Shown: positions 8,338-16,081 of the stretch, in pieces | Numbering within the stretch: the stretch's first letter is position 1 | Layout: the number at the start of each line of letters is the position of its first letter | Assembly (NCBI GenBank): GCA_016195265.1 | Contig: JACPZW010000007.1 | Span: forward strand, 1 to 39,520 | Direction: 5' to 3' | Source of the DNA: Acidobacteriota bacterium | Lineage (GTDB): Bacteria; Acidobacteriota; Vicinamibacteria; Vicinamibacterales; CAVVIG01 | Length of the DNA: 39,520 nt | The notes under the pieces: model-generated | What the model was told of the DNA's origin: nothing | The model's database searches: none | Seen by the model: only the letters and a program-made list of their open reading frames with translations | Translations under genes and position numbers: made by a program

Positions 8338-9042
8338 TTAGTTCTCGCGGACCTCGCGCCACGACAGCGGCCGAATGGCGCCCGATGCGCGGGTCACCGT
8401 CACCTCCACGACTTTATGCGTGCCGCCGGGCCCGAACGCTTCGGAGCGCATGCCGAGCACGCCCGCGCCGGGGTTCCCGGCGACGCCGTCGTGCCCGGGA
8501 TCGTCATCGTTCTCCGCCGGGTCGTCACCTACCATTATGACGACGTAGAACGGCGAGTCGATGCCACCCGCAGGCAGCAGATCCCGCAGCCGCCCGTAAG
8601 CAAACAGCGTCCAGCGCGGGTTGTTCGGCCCCCAGGGGCGTGCCTCGGACACTGCGTCCATCTCGGCAGCCCTGCACGTCGTGGCCTTGTGACAATTCGC
8701 GAAGTTCACGGCCTCCTCGAGATCGACCCCCGACCCATCGTCGAGCACGCGGCGTCCGCGCGGCGCGCCGTCCACGAACGACGACCGGATCGAGCCGTCA
8801 AGCACGCGGTTCCAATCGGGAACGGCGAGCAGATCGTCCATCGTGAACTCGGCGGCGGCGTCGGCCGCGTAGAACGCGGCGTGCGCATTGCGAAAGGCGG
8901 CGGCGATGCGCGTCTCCGTCGCGGTCGTCAACAAGATCCCGACGCCGAACGCCGACATCAGCAGCAGCGCCATCAACGTCACGATGAGCGCGACGCCCGC
9001 TTCGTCCTTCTTCCCTTCTGCCTTCTGCCTTCCCACTTCCAA
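8338..9042 (-). CDS. PilX-like minor pilin / pilus assembly protein (short form)
   Basis: The 234-residue protein has the PilX/GspK-type N-terminus: GVALIVTLMALLLMSAFGVGILL followed, in separate pieces, by TATETRIAAAFRNAHAAF and YAADAAAEFT. This membrane helix packs into the pilus tip complex. The remainder is a small domain with two cysteines (NCHKATTC) and an acidic loop (DDDPGHDG). As in PilX relatives, there is no phenylalanine after the G. The only upstream start is TTG at 9042 (a GTG at 9036 is also possible). The first 14 residues are encoded by a GA-rich 7-nt repeat array and may not matter. It follows the pilW-like gene by 12 nt and precedes the secreted hypothetical gene. Confidence 0.82.
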   Translation of the reverse strand: MEVGRQKAEGKKDEAGVALIVTLMALLLMSAFGVGILLTTATETRIAAAFRNAHAAFYAADAAAEFTMDDLLAVPDWNRVLDGSIRSSFVDGAPRGRRVLDDGSGVDLEEAVNFANCHKATTCRAAEMDAVSEARPWGPNNPRWTLFAYGRLRDLLPAGGIDSPFYVVIMVGDDPAENDDDPGHDGVAGNPGAGVLGMRSEAFGPGGTHKVVEVTVTRASGAIRPLSWREVREN

Positions 9043-9053
9043 CTTTTCTTCTC
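9006..9053 (-). repeat. GA-rich 7-nt tandem repeat spanning a gene start
   Basis: On the minus strand, degenerate units of seven bases (GGAAGTG, GGAAGGC, AGAAGGC, AGAAGGG, AAGAAGG) run from the pilW-like/pilX-like junction into the pilX-like reading frame. The array supplies the TTG start, the purine-rich ribosome binding site and the first codons. Confidence 0.65.
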
Positions 9054-9054
9054 C

Positions 9055-9996
9055 CTACCTGCCTAAATTCAGATTCCTCGGCGTCACCTCGAACCGCGCC
9101 TCGAGGTCCGGGACCCATGACGCGCCTCCGCGCGATGTTCCGCCGTGCACGAACAGCAGCCCCGCCGGGCCGCGAAGCGCGGTCACCGCCGCTTCCAGCC
9201 GCACGGTCACGGCGATTCGCCTCACGCGCAGGAGATCGGCATCCCAGCGGCCTGCCGCGCTTTCGTCTGGACACCAGGGGCCGTCGGTCAGTTGCGCCGG
9301 TGTCAGACGCACGAGCGCCGCGCCGGCCGCGCCGAGAGTCGGGAGGCGCGGTTGCGGCAGCAGTGACCCGTCGCTGATGAACACGCAGTTCTCGCCCGCC
9401 GCGAACGGCGCCACAATCGCCGCCGACGGCACGGGACCATACGTCGTCCAGGGCCCGACTGGATCAGTCAGCGGCTTGCGCATCAGCGGCGGCTGTGGAT
9501 CGCCGAAGTACTGGAACGAGAGACCGACGATGTGATCGATGACCGGGACGTCGTTGCCGCCATCACCGGACATCATCAGTTGTGCCGTGCCGGTGGCGGC
9601 GTCGTCCCTCAGCCAGTAGGTTGCGCCGGCGGGCTGTCCTCCACTTGCCGCTGCCCAGTAGATCGTAACGCCGTCGATGGTGTACCGGTCGCCGTCCGCG
9701 GCGCCCGCGCGAAACGGAAGCACCGGCGCACGATCAACCAGCGGACCGCCCGTCGCGCCTGCGTAAGCCCCTGCACCCGCGCGTCCGAGATCGCGCACGA
9801 GCGTGTCCGCCACGACACGCAGCCGCTGCTGCATGTCGGAGGCTTCGGACTGCGCGGCGAACGCGCCGCGCGCGGGAAGCATCAGCGCGAAGACGCCGGC
9901 CGTCGCGGTCAGCGTGATCGACAGCGCCACGATCATTTCGATCAGCGAGAAGCCATCCGCGCCGCGCGTCACCGGCATCACCTGCATCACCTGCAT
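9055..9996 (-). CDS. PilW-like minor pilin
   Basis: A class III type IV prepilin signal is present: a short leader, then GADG|FSLIEMIVALSITLTATAGV with E5. A long helix (QSEASDMQQRLRVVADTLVRDLGRAG) typical of PilW follows, with a large beta-rich globular part and a C-terminal VTPRNLNLGR. PilD would cut after the glycine and methylate the phenylalanine. Three in-frame ATGs lie at 9996, 9987 and 9978 in a 9-nt repeat (MQVMQVM). The first overlaps the upstream stop as TGATG, implying translational coupling, and is used here, giving 313 residues. Minor pilins of this type prime pilus assembly at the inner membrane. It is a second copy, distantly matched by the rightward gene at 12045. Confidence 0.85.
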   Translation of the reverse strand: MQVMQVMPVTRGADGFSLIEMIVALSITLTATAGVFALMLPARGAFAAQSEASDMQQRLRVVADTLVRDLGRAGAGAYAGATGGPLVDRAPVLPFRAGAADGDRYTIDGVTIYWAAASGGQPAGATYWLRDDAATGTAQLMMSGDGGNDVPVIDHIVGLSFQYFGDPQPPLMRKPLTDPVGPWTTYGPVPSAAIVAPFAAGENCVFISDGSLLPQPRLPTLGAAGAALVRLTPAQLTDGPWCPDESAAGRWDADLLRVRRIAVTVRLEAAVTALRGPAGLLFVHGGTSRGGASWVPDLEARFEVTPRNLNLGR

Positions 9997-10532
9997 CACA
10001 GGGCCTTGCGCCCCTTCACGCTGACTACGCGCGCGGCCTCGTGCATCGCACCGCCGTGGACTGCACGGGTGACGACTACTTGGAGCACGAGCGTGTTGAG
10101 ATTCGCCGGCAACGGTTGGACGGACCATCGGCGTGCGAACTGAGCCGACGCCGGCGGCTCAGTCCCTCCGCCGAGCGGACGGCCGGCCGCATCCAGAAAG
10201 TCGCAGTAACCAGCGACGTTCTGGGCGAGCGCGCCGGGCGGCGACGGACTGAGTCCCACGCCGGCGCTGGGTCGCTCTGGCGTGACGCTGACATCGGTCG
10301 TCGTATCGCTAAGCGGCCGGCCTGCGGTGTCGAATCCCCACATCAGCGACCGCAGTTGTTCCATCTTCTGCGCGGCGAGCAGGGATGCGAGCGTGGAATC
10401 TCTCGCGCTTGTGTTGGCGCGCGCCGCCACGGCGCAGACGTCGGCGAGCCCGGCGACGGCCAGGGCGAAGACTGTGGTCGCGACCAGGACTTCGAGAAGC
10501 GAGAACCCGGATTCGCTCGCGCGCTGTTTCAT
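9996..10532 (-). CDS. PilV-like minor pilin
   Basis: The 178-residue product has a prepilin leader (MKQRASESG) and cleavage site ESG|FSLLEVLVATTVFALAVAGL with E5. AAARANTSARDSTLASLLAAQKMEQLRSLM follows in pieces typical of PilV/GspI-like pseudopilins (AQKMEQLR is the recurrent motif). The rest is a small globular domain ending in VKGRKAL. The ATG at 10532 gives a normal nine-residue leader; it has no clear Shine-Dalgarno site. It is the first gene of the leftward minor-pilin operon and is coupled to pilW-like by a 1-nt overlap. Its length equals that of the rightward pilV-like gene. Confidence 0.85.
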   Translation of the reverse strand: MKQRASESGFSLLEVLVATTVFALAVAGLADVCAVAARANTSARDSTLASLLAAQKMEQLRSLMWGFDTAGRPLSDTTTDVSVTPERPSAGVGLSPSPPGALAQNVAGYCDFLDAAGRPLGGGTEPPASAQFARRWSVQPLPANLNTLVLQVVVTRAVHGGAMHEAARVVSVKGRKAL

Positions 10533-10903
10533 GCACCACGTCGGGAGCAAAGCGCGGTCCACGCGCGCGCTGTCGTGAAACGCACGAAAACAGGCCAGAA
10601 CTTGAAGATCGGGGCTTCTCGACCCGAGAAAGGATCGCAGAGATTGCCCGTCGAGCGGTGGATGATGCAGGCAAGAACTGCCAACGCGCCGCGCCCGGCG
10701 GCGGTTCAGCGCCCATTAAAACCGTAATCGAGTGTTTCGAAACGAATCACGAAGTACAGTTGACGTCAGCGTCGAAATTTCTTGTCTAAGTCTTTCCATT
10801 TCAACACGATGAAGAAGTATCATCGGGACTTCGATCGTGGCACTGCTGTTGCTCAGTCAAGGGGTGAGTCCATTCTCCCCACTGGAGCAGTTGAGTTCCA
10901 CTG
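10533..10903. promoter_or_regulatory. 371-bp divergent control region between two minor-pilin operons
   Basis: No gene is supported here. It contains the sigma54 promoter at 10838-10853 (+). A small inverted repeat TTCTCG-ACC-CGAGAA (10616-10630) could bind a regulator or fold in RNA. The stretch from about 10715 to 10830 is relatively AT-rich and is where enhancer sites for a PilR-type activator would be expected, about 50-150 bp upstream of the promoter. A poor sigma54-like match on the minus strand lies at 10546-10561. A TTGACG (10760-10765) has no good -10 partner. Confidence 0.6.
10838..10853 (+). promoter_or_regulatory. Sigma54 (-24/-12) promoter of the fimT-pilV-pilW-pilX operon
   Basis: TGGCAC-N5-TTGCT matches the consensus TGGCACG-N4-TTGCW except at the position after TGGCAC, with the invariant GG and GC exactly 12 bp apart. 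The predicted transcript start is near 10864, giving a leader of about 40 nt before the ATG at 10904. The leader could form a small hairpin (GGGGTGAG...CTCCCC, 10861-10880). Confidence 0.85.
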
Positions 10904-11503
10904 ATGAAGCGTCACCAGTTGTCCGCCCCCCGCGGCTACTCGCTCATTGAGATCTTGGTCGTGGTGGGGCTCATCGGCGTGGTCGGCGCGATCGCCGTGC
11001 CGATGATGTCGAACACTCTCGGCTTCTTCCGGTTGAGCGGGGACGCGCGCAGCATCTCGAACGCGACGGCGGTCGCGAAGATGCGCGCGGCCTCAGACTT
11101 CAGTCGCGTGCGGCTGTACGTCGACTTGAGCACGCAATCGCATCATATCGAGTCGTGGGACAAGGTCAATTCGAAGTGGGTGGTTGAAGGCGGCTCGACG
11201 TATCTCTCGAGTAACGTGGTGTTCGGCTTCGGCGCCGTCACCACTGCGCCCCCGAATACGCAGGCCACGATCGCGCAGGCACCGTTGTGCACCGACGACT
11301 TGGGTGTCGCCATCGGCAACACCGCCTGCCTCATGTTCAATTCCCGCGGCGTACCGGTCGACAACACGTTTTCACCGACGGCGGTCGACGCGCTGTACCT
11401 GACCGATGGTTCGGCCGTCTACGCCGTAACCGCGGCCGCCACCGGCATGATCCGCCTGTGGCGCACGCTGCCGACGGCGACGCCGAGCTGGGTGCTCAAT
11501 TGA
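10904..11503 (+). CDS. FimT/FimU (GspH-like) minor pilin
   Basis: The 199-residue prepilin has leader MKRHQLSAPRG and cleavage site G|YSLIEILVVVGLIGVVGAI. Tyrosine replaces the usual first phenylalanine, and E5 is present. A GspH/FimT-like sequence follows (SNATAVAKMRAASDFSRVRLYVDLSTQ, in pieces) with a short globular domain. Two cysteines (LCTDD and TACLMF) could form a disulfide. It is the first gene after the sigma54 promoter. Its stop overlaps the next gene by 4 nt, so it heads a coupled set of four minor pilins that would form the pilus tip or priming complex. The leftward cluster has no counterpart of this gene. Confidence 0.87.
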   Translation: MKRHQLSAPRGYSLIEILVVVGLIGVVGAIAVPMMSNTLGFFRLSGDARSISNATAVAKMRAASDFSRVRLYVDLSTQSHHIESWDKVNSKWVVEGGSTYLSSNVVFGFGAVTTAPPNTQATIAQAPLCTDDLGVAIGNTACLMFNSRGVPVDNTFSPTAVDALYLTDGSAVYAVTAAATGMIRLWRTLPTATPSWVLN

Positions 11504-12036
11504 TCGCGCGGCTTGGGTCTGAGCGCGGCACGACGCTCATCGAGACGGCGATTGCCTCGGCGATCCTCCTCGTCGTCATGGCTGGACTGCTGTCGATGGC
11601 GGCGCTCGCAACGACGTACACGGAAAACCACGGCCACCTCGAAGCGCGCACGACCGAGTACGCGCAGGACAAGATGGAACAGTTGCTGGCGCTGGCGTTC
11701 ACCGACAGCGGGAGCGATACGGTCGTGTTTCCCGCAGCCGGGAGTGGCGGCTCCGGCCTGGCCGTCGGCGGCAACACGAGCGCCGCTCAGAGCCTCTACG
11801 TCGACTGGCTCGCGGCGGACGGCAGCCTGCTGGGCGGCGGTACGACGGCGCCCACGAGCTGGTTCTACGAGCGCTTGTGGGCGATCTGTTACCTGCAGTC
11901 CGACAACGTAACGTGCAACACCACCACGGCGACAGGCGTCAAGCGCATTACCGTGACCTCCACCGTACGTTCGGCGGTCGGGAATGCGCTCATCCCGAAG
12001 TCGACGGTCGTCGCACTGAAAGCGTCGCAGTTTTAG
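11500..12036 (+). CDS. PilV-like minor pilin
   Basis: A 178-residue prepilin with leader MIARLGSERG and cleavage site G|TTLIETAIASAILLVVMAGL. The first mature residue is threonine rather than phenylalanine, with E5 kept. The DKMEQLLALAF stretch matches the KMEQL motif of PilV/GspI proteins. Two cysteines (AICYLQSDNVTC) lie near the C-terminus. The start is a TTG at 11500 overlapping the upstream TGA (TTGA); no ATG lies between the previous gene and the pilin helix, so the TTG is the best choice. It is translationally coupled to fimT and followed by pilW after 8 nt. Confidence 0.83.
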   Translation: MIARLGSERGTTLIETAIASAILLVVMAGLLSMAALATTYTENHGHLEARTTEYAQDKMEQLLALAFTDSGSDTVVFPAAGSGGSGLAVGGNTSAAQSLYVDWLAADGSLLGGGTTAPTSWFYERLWAICYLQSDNVTCNTTTATGVKRITVTSTVRSAVGNALIPKSTVVALKASQF

Positions 12037-12044
12037 GAGCCCGA

Positions 12045-13076
12045 GTGAACAGGACCCATTCGGAAGCCGGCTTTTCGCTCGTGGAGCTCCTTGTTTCGAT
12101 CGGCCTGCTCCTCGTCGTGTCGAGTATCGTGACAAGCGCGTTGATGCAGATGACGCAGGCGCAGACGACGATCTGGAATCGCACCGAGATGCACAGCGGC
12201 ATTCGCGGCGCGACCGAGCTGCTGCAGCAGGAGGTCGGTCAGGCCGGGCGGACCGCCCTGTCCGCCACCGTCTCGCTGAACGCTCCGGTGGCGGCCGCCG
12301 CGAGCTGCGATCCCGGAACGCCGGTGACGAACGCGGTCACGGTGGCCGTCGTCAGCAAGGACGACAAGACTCCCCCGAACGTCGTCACGTCGGTGAACGG
12401 CATCAACCCGTTGAGCGGGATCTTCGCGGGGGGTGCAGCTCTCGGCGGGGCTTTCGAGCTGTTGTTCACGCTGGATGGTGACTCGCAGGAGGCGGTCAAA
12501 GTCGCCTCGGTCGACAAGACCGGCTCCACCATCACGGCGTGTTTCACAAAAGCGCACCTGGCCGGCACGGTCCTGTCGCCTCTCGGCGCCTTCGCGACCG
12601 GCATCGTCCCGCCGACCGGCGTCGTGAACGGATCGAGCGCGACCGTTCTGAAGCTGTACGGGGACATCATCGGCGACGGCAACATGGTGTACATCGAGTA
12701 CACCTGCGACACGGTGAATCACAATCTGTACCGCAACGTGATGGCGTACGACGCGGCGAGCAAGCCGGCTGTGACGAACTCGCAGATTCTCCTCAGCAAC
12801 ATCATCGACAACCCCGGCGGGACGGCCTGCTTCACGTATCAGACGACGACGGTGTCCGCACAAGGCACGCCGTTCACGTTCGTCCTGGACGTGGCGGTCA
12901 CACTGACGGTCCAGACGCAGCAACTGGATCCGCTGACGAAGCAATACCAGACGGAAACGAAGGCGCTGCTGAACGTCTCGCCGCGCAACATTTTCGCCGC
13001 CTGGGAAATGGCAAGCCTCGGCTACACGGATCACATTCAATCGACGCCGATCACGGTGACGGCGCTCCTGCCGTGA
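12045..13076 (+). CDS. PilW-like minor pilin
   Basis: A 343-residue prepilin: leader with VNRTHSEAG, cleavage site G|FSLVELLVSIGLLLVVSSIV with E5. The characteristic helix TEMHSGIRGATELLQQEVGQAGR follows, with a beta-rich domain and a conserved C-terminal NVSPRNIFAAWEMA similar to VTPRN in the leftward PilW. The start is the GTG at 12045, decided by AGGAG at 12035-12039 five bases upstream; an upstream in-frame ATG at 11877 lies inside pilV. Three spaced cysteines (ASCDPG, TACFTK, EYTCD) plus GGTACFTY suggest disulfides, in keeping with the VKOR-DsbA gene further right. Confidence 0.88.
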   Translation: MNRTHSEAGFSLVELLVSIGLLLVVSSIVTSALMQMTQAQTTIWNRTEMHSGIRGATELLQQEVGQAGRTALSATVSLNAPVAAAASCDPGTPVTNAVTVAVVSKDDKTPPNVVTSVNGINPLSGIFAGGAALGGAFELLFTLDGDSQEAVKVASVDKTGSTITACFTKAHLAGTVLSPLGAFATGIVPPTGVVNGSSATVLKLYGDIIGDGNMVYIEYTCDTVNHNLYRNVMAYDAASKPAVTNSQILLSNIIDNPGGTACFTYQTTTVSAQGTPFTFVLDVAVTLTVQTQQLDPLTKQYQTETKALLNVSPRNIFAAWEMASLGYTDHIQSTPITVTALLP

Positions 13077-13102
13077 CCTCTGGAAGACCGGAACGGACTG
13101 AT

Positions 13103-14701
13103 ATGCACACGCACCACGAACGCGGCATCGCCCTCGTCCTCGCGCTGTTCCTGATGACGGCCCTGTCCGTCCTCGGCGCCTCGCTGATGTTCCTCTCGCA
13201 AACGGAAACCTACGCGAGCATGAACTACCGGATGATGTCTCAGGCACGCTACGCGGGCGAGGCCGGAGTGCAGAAGGCGGGCAACTTCCTGCTCGATTCG
13301 ACGCAGTACACCCTGCCCACGACTGCCCAGCTGGCGGACTACAAGTACGACGTGTCGCCGGTCCTCCGCACGTCGAACCTTCAGCCCGTTGTGCTGTCCG
13401 CGAAAGACGCCGCGTGCACGGGTTCGAACTATCCGGATGCGGCGATGCAGACGGCCTTCTGCGCGGCTGCGAAAGGCGCGCTGGCGGCGGGCAACGCCTC
13501 GATTTCGTACAACTCGACCGCAACGCTGCTGGCCATGCAGAAGTTCACGTCCTACGGGGCCGGAGAGGTCGTCGTCCAGACGTGGCAGATCACCGGCGAT
13601 GGATCGCTGTCCGGCACGCGTAACGCCACCGTCGAAGTGGTGGCGACGATCGAGACGCCGAAGGTCCCGGCCAATTCGTTCGCGGCGTTCGGGACCGACA
13701 GCGGGTGCGGCGCCCTCACCTTCGGCGGCAACGTCAAGACCAACAGCTACGACCCGTCGACCTTGAGCGGCTCAACCGCACCAACAACCGCGAACGGCGC
13801 CCTCTCGAACGACGGAGGAGACGTGGGCACCAACGGCAACCTGACCATATCCGGTCACGTGGACGTGTACGGCAAGTTGTACACTCCTCGCACCGGCGTG
13901 GGCAACTGCACCACGGGCAACGTCACGGCGTTAACCGAAAGTGGGGCGGCGACTGTTTCGGACAGCCTGGTCCAACTGCCGAGCCCGGTCGCGTATCCCG
14001 CGCCGACGATCCCCACCCAGTCAGCGCTACCAGCCGTGAGCCTCAGCTCGGCTGGTACGACCGCAGTGACCTGTGCCCTGCTCGGGCCAACGCTAACGCA
14101 GGGAACGCAAGCGGAAGTACAGGCCGGGACGGCGCAATGCAATGTCACCGGCAGCACGATCACCCTCAACGGTACGGGATCGACGCTCTCACTCCCGAGT
14201 CTCACCACGACGGCCCAGGTGAACATCGTGCTGGTCGCCTCAACCTCGGCCGCCCAGTACGATTTCAACAGCATTTCGCTGGGTGGCCAGTCGACGATTG
14301 GCCCCTACGCGACCGCGGCGGGCCAGACCGTCGTCGTCGACGTCGTCGGGAAGGACAACACCGGCACCGACATCGCCACGCCGATTGACTTCACGGGGGG
14401 CAGCTACGCAGCGGTCACGGGCTGCGCGACGTGCTCGGCATACGACGCCAACTTTCTCCAGATCATCTACGGGGGAACTGGCAACATCATCATGTCGGGC
14501 AACAGCGCCGCCTCCGCCGTCGTGTACGCGCCGAACTCGGCCATCACGCTCCACGGCACGTCGGACATCTACGGGTCGATGCTCGGAAAGACTATCGACG
14601 ATACCAGCGGCGCCAATATTCATTACGATTCCAACCTTCAGAATACACTCTTCGTGCCGGGCAACCCGGTGATCGGCACTTTCACCTGGAAACGCTACTG
14701 A
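13103..14701 (+). CDS. Long PilX-like pilus assembly protein with C-terminal repeat-rich adhesin-like domain
   Basis: The 532-residue product begins with a PilX N-terminal segment (GIALVLALFLMTALSVLGAS, then MNYRMMSQARYAGEAGVQKA). A long Ser/Thr/Gly/Asn-rich region resembling a beta-helix follows. Near the C-terminus are GTGNIIMSGNSAASAVVYAP and ITLHGTSDIYGSMLGKTIDD, which look like the DUF7305 type found in such proteins. It is more than twice the length of the leftward PilX-like gene, so it may be an exposed tip protein or adhesin. ATG 13103 is used. It is the last pilin of the sigma54-driven set. A glycosyltransferase gene begins 38 nt downstream, so readthrough is possible. Confidence 0.83.
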   Translation: MHTHHERGIALVLALFLMTALSVLGASLMFLSQTETYASMNYRMMSQARYAGEAGVQKAGNFLLDSTQYTLPTTAQLADYKYDVSPVLRTSNLQPVVLSAKDAACTGSNYPDAAMQTAFCAAAKGALAAGNASISYNSTATLLAMQKFTSYGAGEVVVQTWQITGDGSLSGTRNATVEVVATIETPKVPANSFAAFGTDSGCGALTFGGNVKTNSYDPSTLSGSTAPTTANGALSNDGGDVGTNGNLTISGHVDVYGKLYTPRTGVGNCTTGNVTALTESGAATVSDSLVQLPSPVAYPAPTIPTQSALPAVSLSSAGTTAVTCALLGPTLTQGTQAEVQAGTAQCNVTGSTITLNGTGSTLSLPSLTTTAQVNIVLVASTSAAQYDFNSISLGGQSTIGPYATAAGQTVVVDVVGKDNTGTDIATPIDFTGGSYAAVTGCATCSAYDANFLQIIYGGTGNIIMSGNSAASAVVYAPNSAITLHGTSDIYGSMLGKTIDDTSGANIHYDSNLQNTLFVPGNPVIGTFTWKRY

Positions 14702-14739
14702 GCGTGCCGCGGCGCTGGGCTGCCGTAGAATGACCGGCG

Positions 14740-16071
14740 ATGTCTTCGGGGTTCTCCGTCGTCGCGATCATCGCCGCGTATAACGAAGCGGACATCATCG
14801 ACCGGGTCGTCGGCGATCTCATTCATCAGGGCGTCCACGTCTACTTCCTCGACGACGGATCGACTGATTGCACTGTCGCGACCGTCGAGAAGCATCTCGG
14901 GCGGGGCGTCCTGGCCATCGAGCGCCTCGCACCTGCGAACGCGAATGACGCGGCCCGCGGCTTCGACTGGGAGCGCATCCTCCTGAGGAAGGCGCAACTC
15001 GCACGCGAGCTCGACGCCGACTGGTTCATTCACCACGACGCCGACGAGTTCCGCGAGAGCCCGTGGTTCGGCGTGCCCCTGCTCGAGGCGATCCGGCGCG
15101 TCGACGCGCTCGGCTTCAACGCGATCGACTTCGCGAGCCTTGATTTCTGGCCGACGCACGACCGGTTCCGCGCCGGCGACGATGTGCGCGAGGCGTTCAC
15201 GTCGTATGCGGTGTCGGCGCCGTACGATCGCCTGCAGATCCGCTGCTGGAAGAAGACGGCGGATCTCGACCTGGCGTCGACCGGCGGCCATGAAGCGCGC
15301 TTCCCCGGCCGCAATGTTTTTCCGCTGCGCTTCCTTCTCCGGCACTACCCCATCCGTGGACAGGCGCACGGCGAGCGCAAAGTGTTTCGCGAGCGGCAGG
15401 GCCGGTTCAACCCGCGGGAACGAGCGCGCGGCTGGCACGTGCAGTACGACGGCGTCCGCGAAGGCGCGTCGTTTCTCCGCGACCCGGCGACGCTGACGCC
15501 GTACGATCCAGATGCAGTGCGGCTCAATCTGGCATTGCGCCACCGTGGTGTCGAAGCCCTCGAGGCGTCCCTGCGCGACGCCACGGCAGCCGCTGAAGAT
15601 CATCGGCGGGAACTCGAGCACGGTCGCGAAGAACTCGGGCGGACACAATCGGAACTGGCAGGGAGGCAGGCCGATCTGGTCCAAACGCAGGCTGAACTCG
15701 GGCGGACGCAGGCTGAACTCGGGCGGGCGGAGACTGAACTCGCGCGGACGCGGGTTGAACTCGCGCGGACGCTCGCGGACCTCAGCGCGCACGGCGCAAG
15801 GATCGCAACACTCAACGGCGTCGTCGACACGCGGACGGCGGAACTCGCCGCTGCGCGAACGGAGTTGGTGGCGCGAAAGACTGAACTCGCGACGCGGAGC
15901 GCCGAGGTCGAAGCCCTTCGCCATGCTCTGGGACAGCGGCTGGACGAGATCGAACGTTGGCGCGCGGGGGTCGCGGACCAGGCGCGCCAGCTCGACGAAC
16001 TCCACCGCTCGCTGAGCTGGCGGTGGACCGCGCCGGCGCGCGCGGCGTATCGCCTGATCAGCGGACGTTGA
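14740..16071 (+). CDS. Family 2 glycosyltransferase with C-terminal coiled coil
   Basis: The 443-residue protein has a GT-A-like domain at about residues 1-255. It shows VVAIIAAYNEADIIDRVV, the nucleotide-sugar aspartates in YFLDDGSTD and a metal-binding type motif IHHDADEFR. From about 280 to 415 there is a long helix rich in Glu/Arg/Leu, partly built of seven-residue repeats (AELGRTQ, 297-350). The C-terminal tail SLSWRWTAPARAAYRLI is shared in form with the next gene. It probably transfers a sugar to a surface polysaccharide, with the coiled coil mediating assembly or measuring length; the substrate is unknown. ATG 14740 is chosen; TAGAAT 14 bp upstream could be a -10 element but has no -35. 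Confidence 0.87.
   Translation: MSSGFSVVAIIAAYNEADIIDRVVGDLIHQGVHVYFLDDGSTDCTVATVEKHLGRGVLAIERLAPANANDAARGFDWERILLRKAQLARELDADWFIHHDADEFRESPWFGVPLLEAIRRVDALGFNAIDFASLDFWPTHDRFRAGDDVREAFTSYAVSAPYDRLQIRCWKKTADLDLASTGGHEARFPGRNVFPLRFLLRHYPIRGQAHGERKVFRERQGRFNPRERARGWHVQYDGVREGASFLRDPATLTPYDPDAVRLNLALRHRGVEALEASLRDATAAAEDHRRELEHGREELGRTQSELAGRQADLVQTQAELGRTQAELGRAETELARTRVELARTLADLSAHGARIATLNGVVDTRTAELAAARTELVARKTELATRSAEVEALRHALGQRLDEIERWRAGVADQARQLDELHRSLSWRWTAPARAAYRLISGR
15628..15780 (+). repeat. In-frame 21-nt minisatellite inside a glycosyltransferase coiled coil
   Basis: About seven units of 21 nt encode heptads of the form [AST]-[ED]-L-x-x-x-[QRE]. Two neighbouring units (15691-15732) are almost identical in DNA, which indicates recent duplication. 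Unit number could vary without frameshift and would change coiled-coil length. Confidence 0.8.
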
Positions 16072-16081
16072 CCATGCGGGT

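Noticed and set aside
10664..10678. Second leftward sigma54 promoter (TGGCAG...TTGC)
   Set aside because: The spacing between the GG and GC elements is two bases too short.
10800..10903. c-di-GMP riboswitch before the rightward pilins
   Set aside because: Such switches precede pilin genes in some bacteria, but the conserved GEMM bases and stems are not seen. Only a small hairpin and a sigma54 promoter are present.
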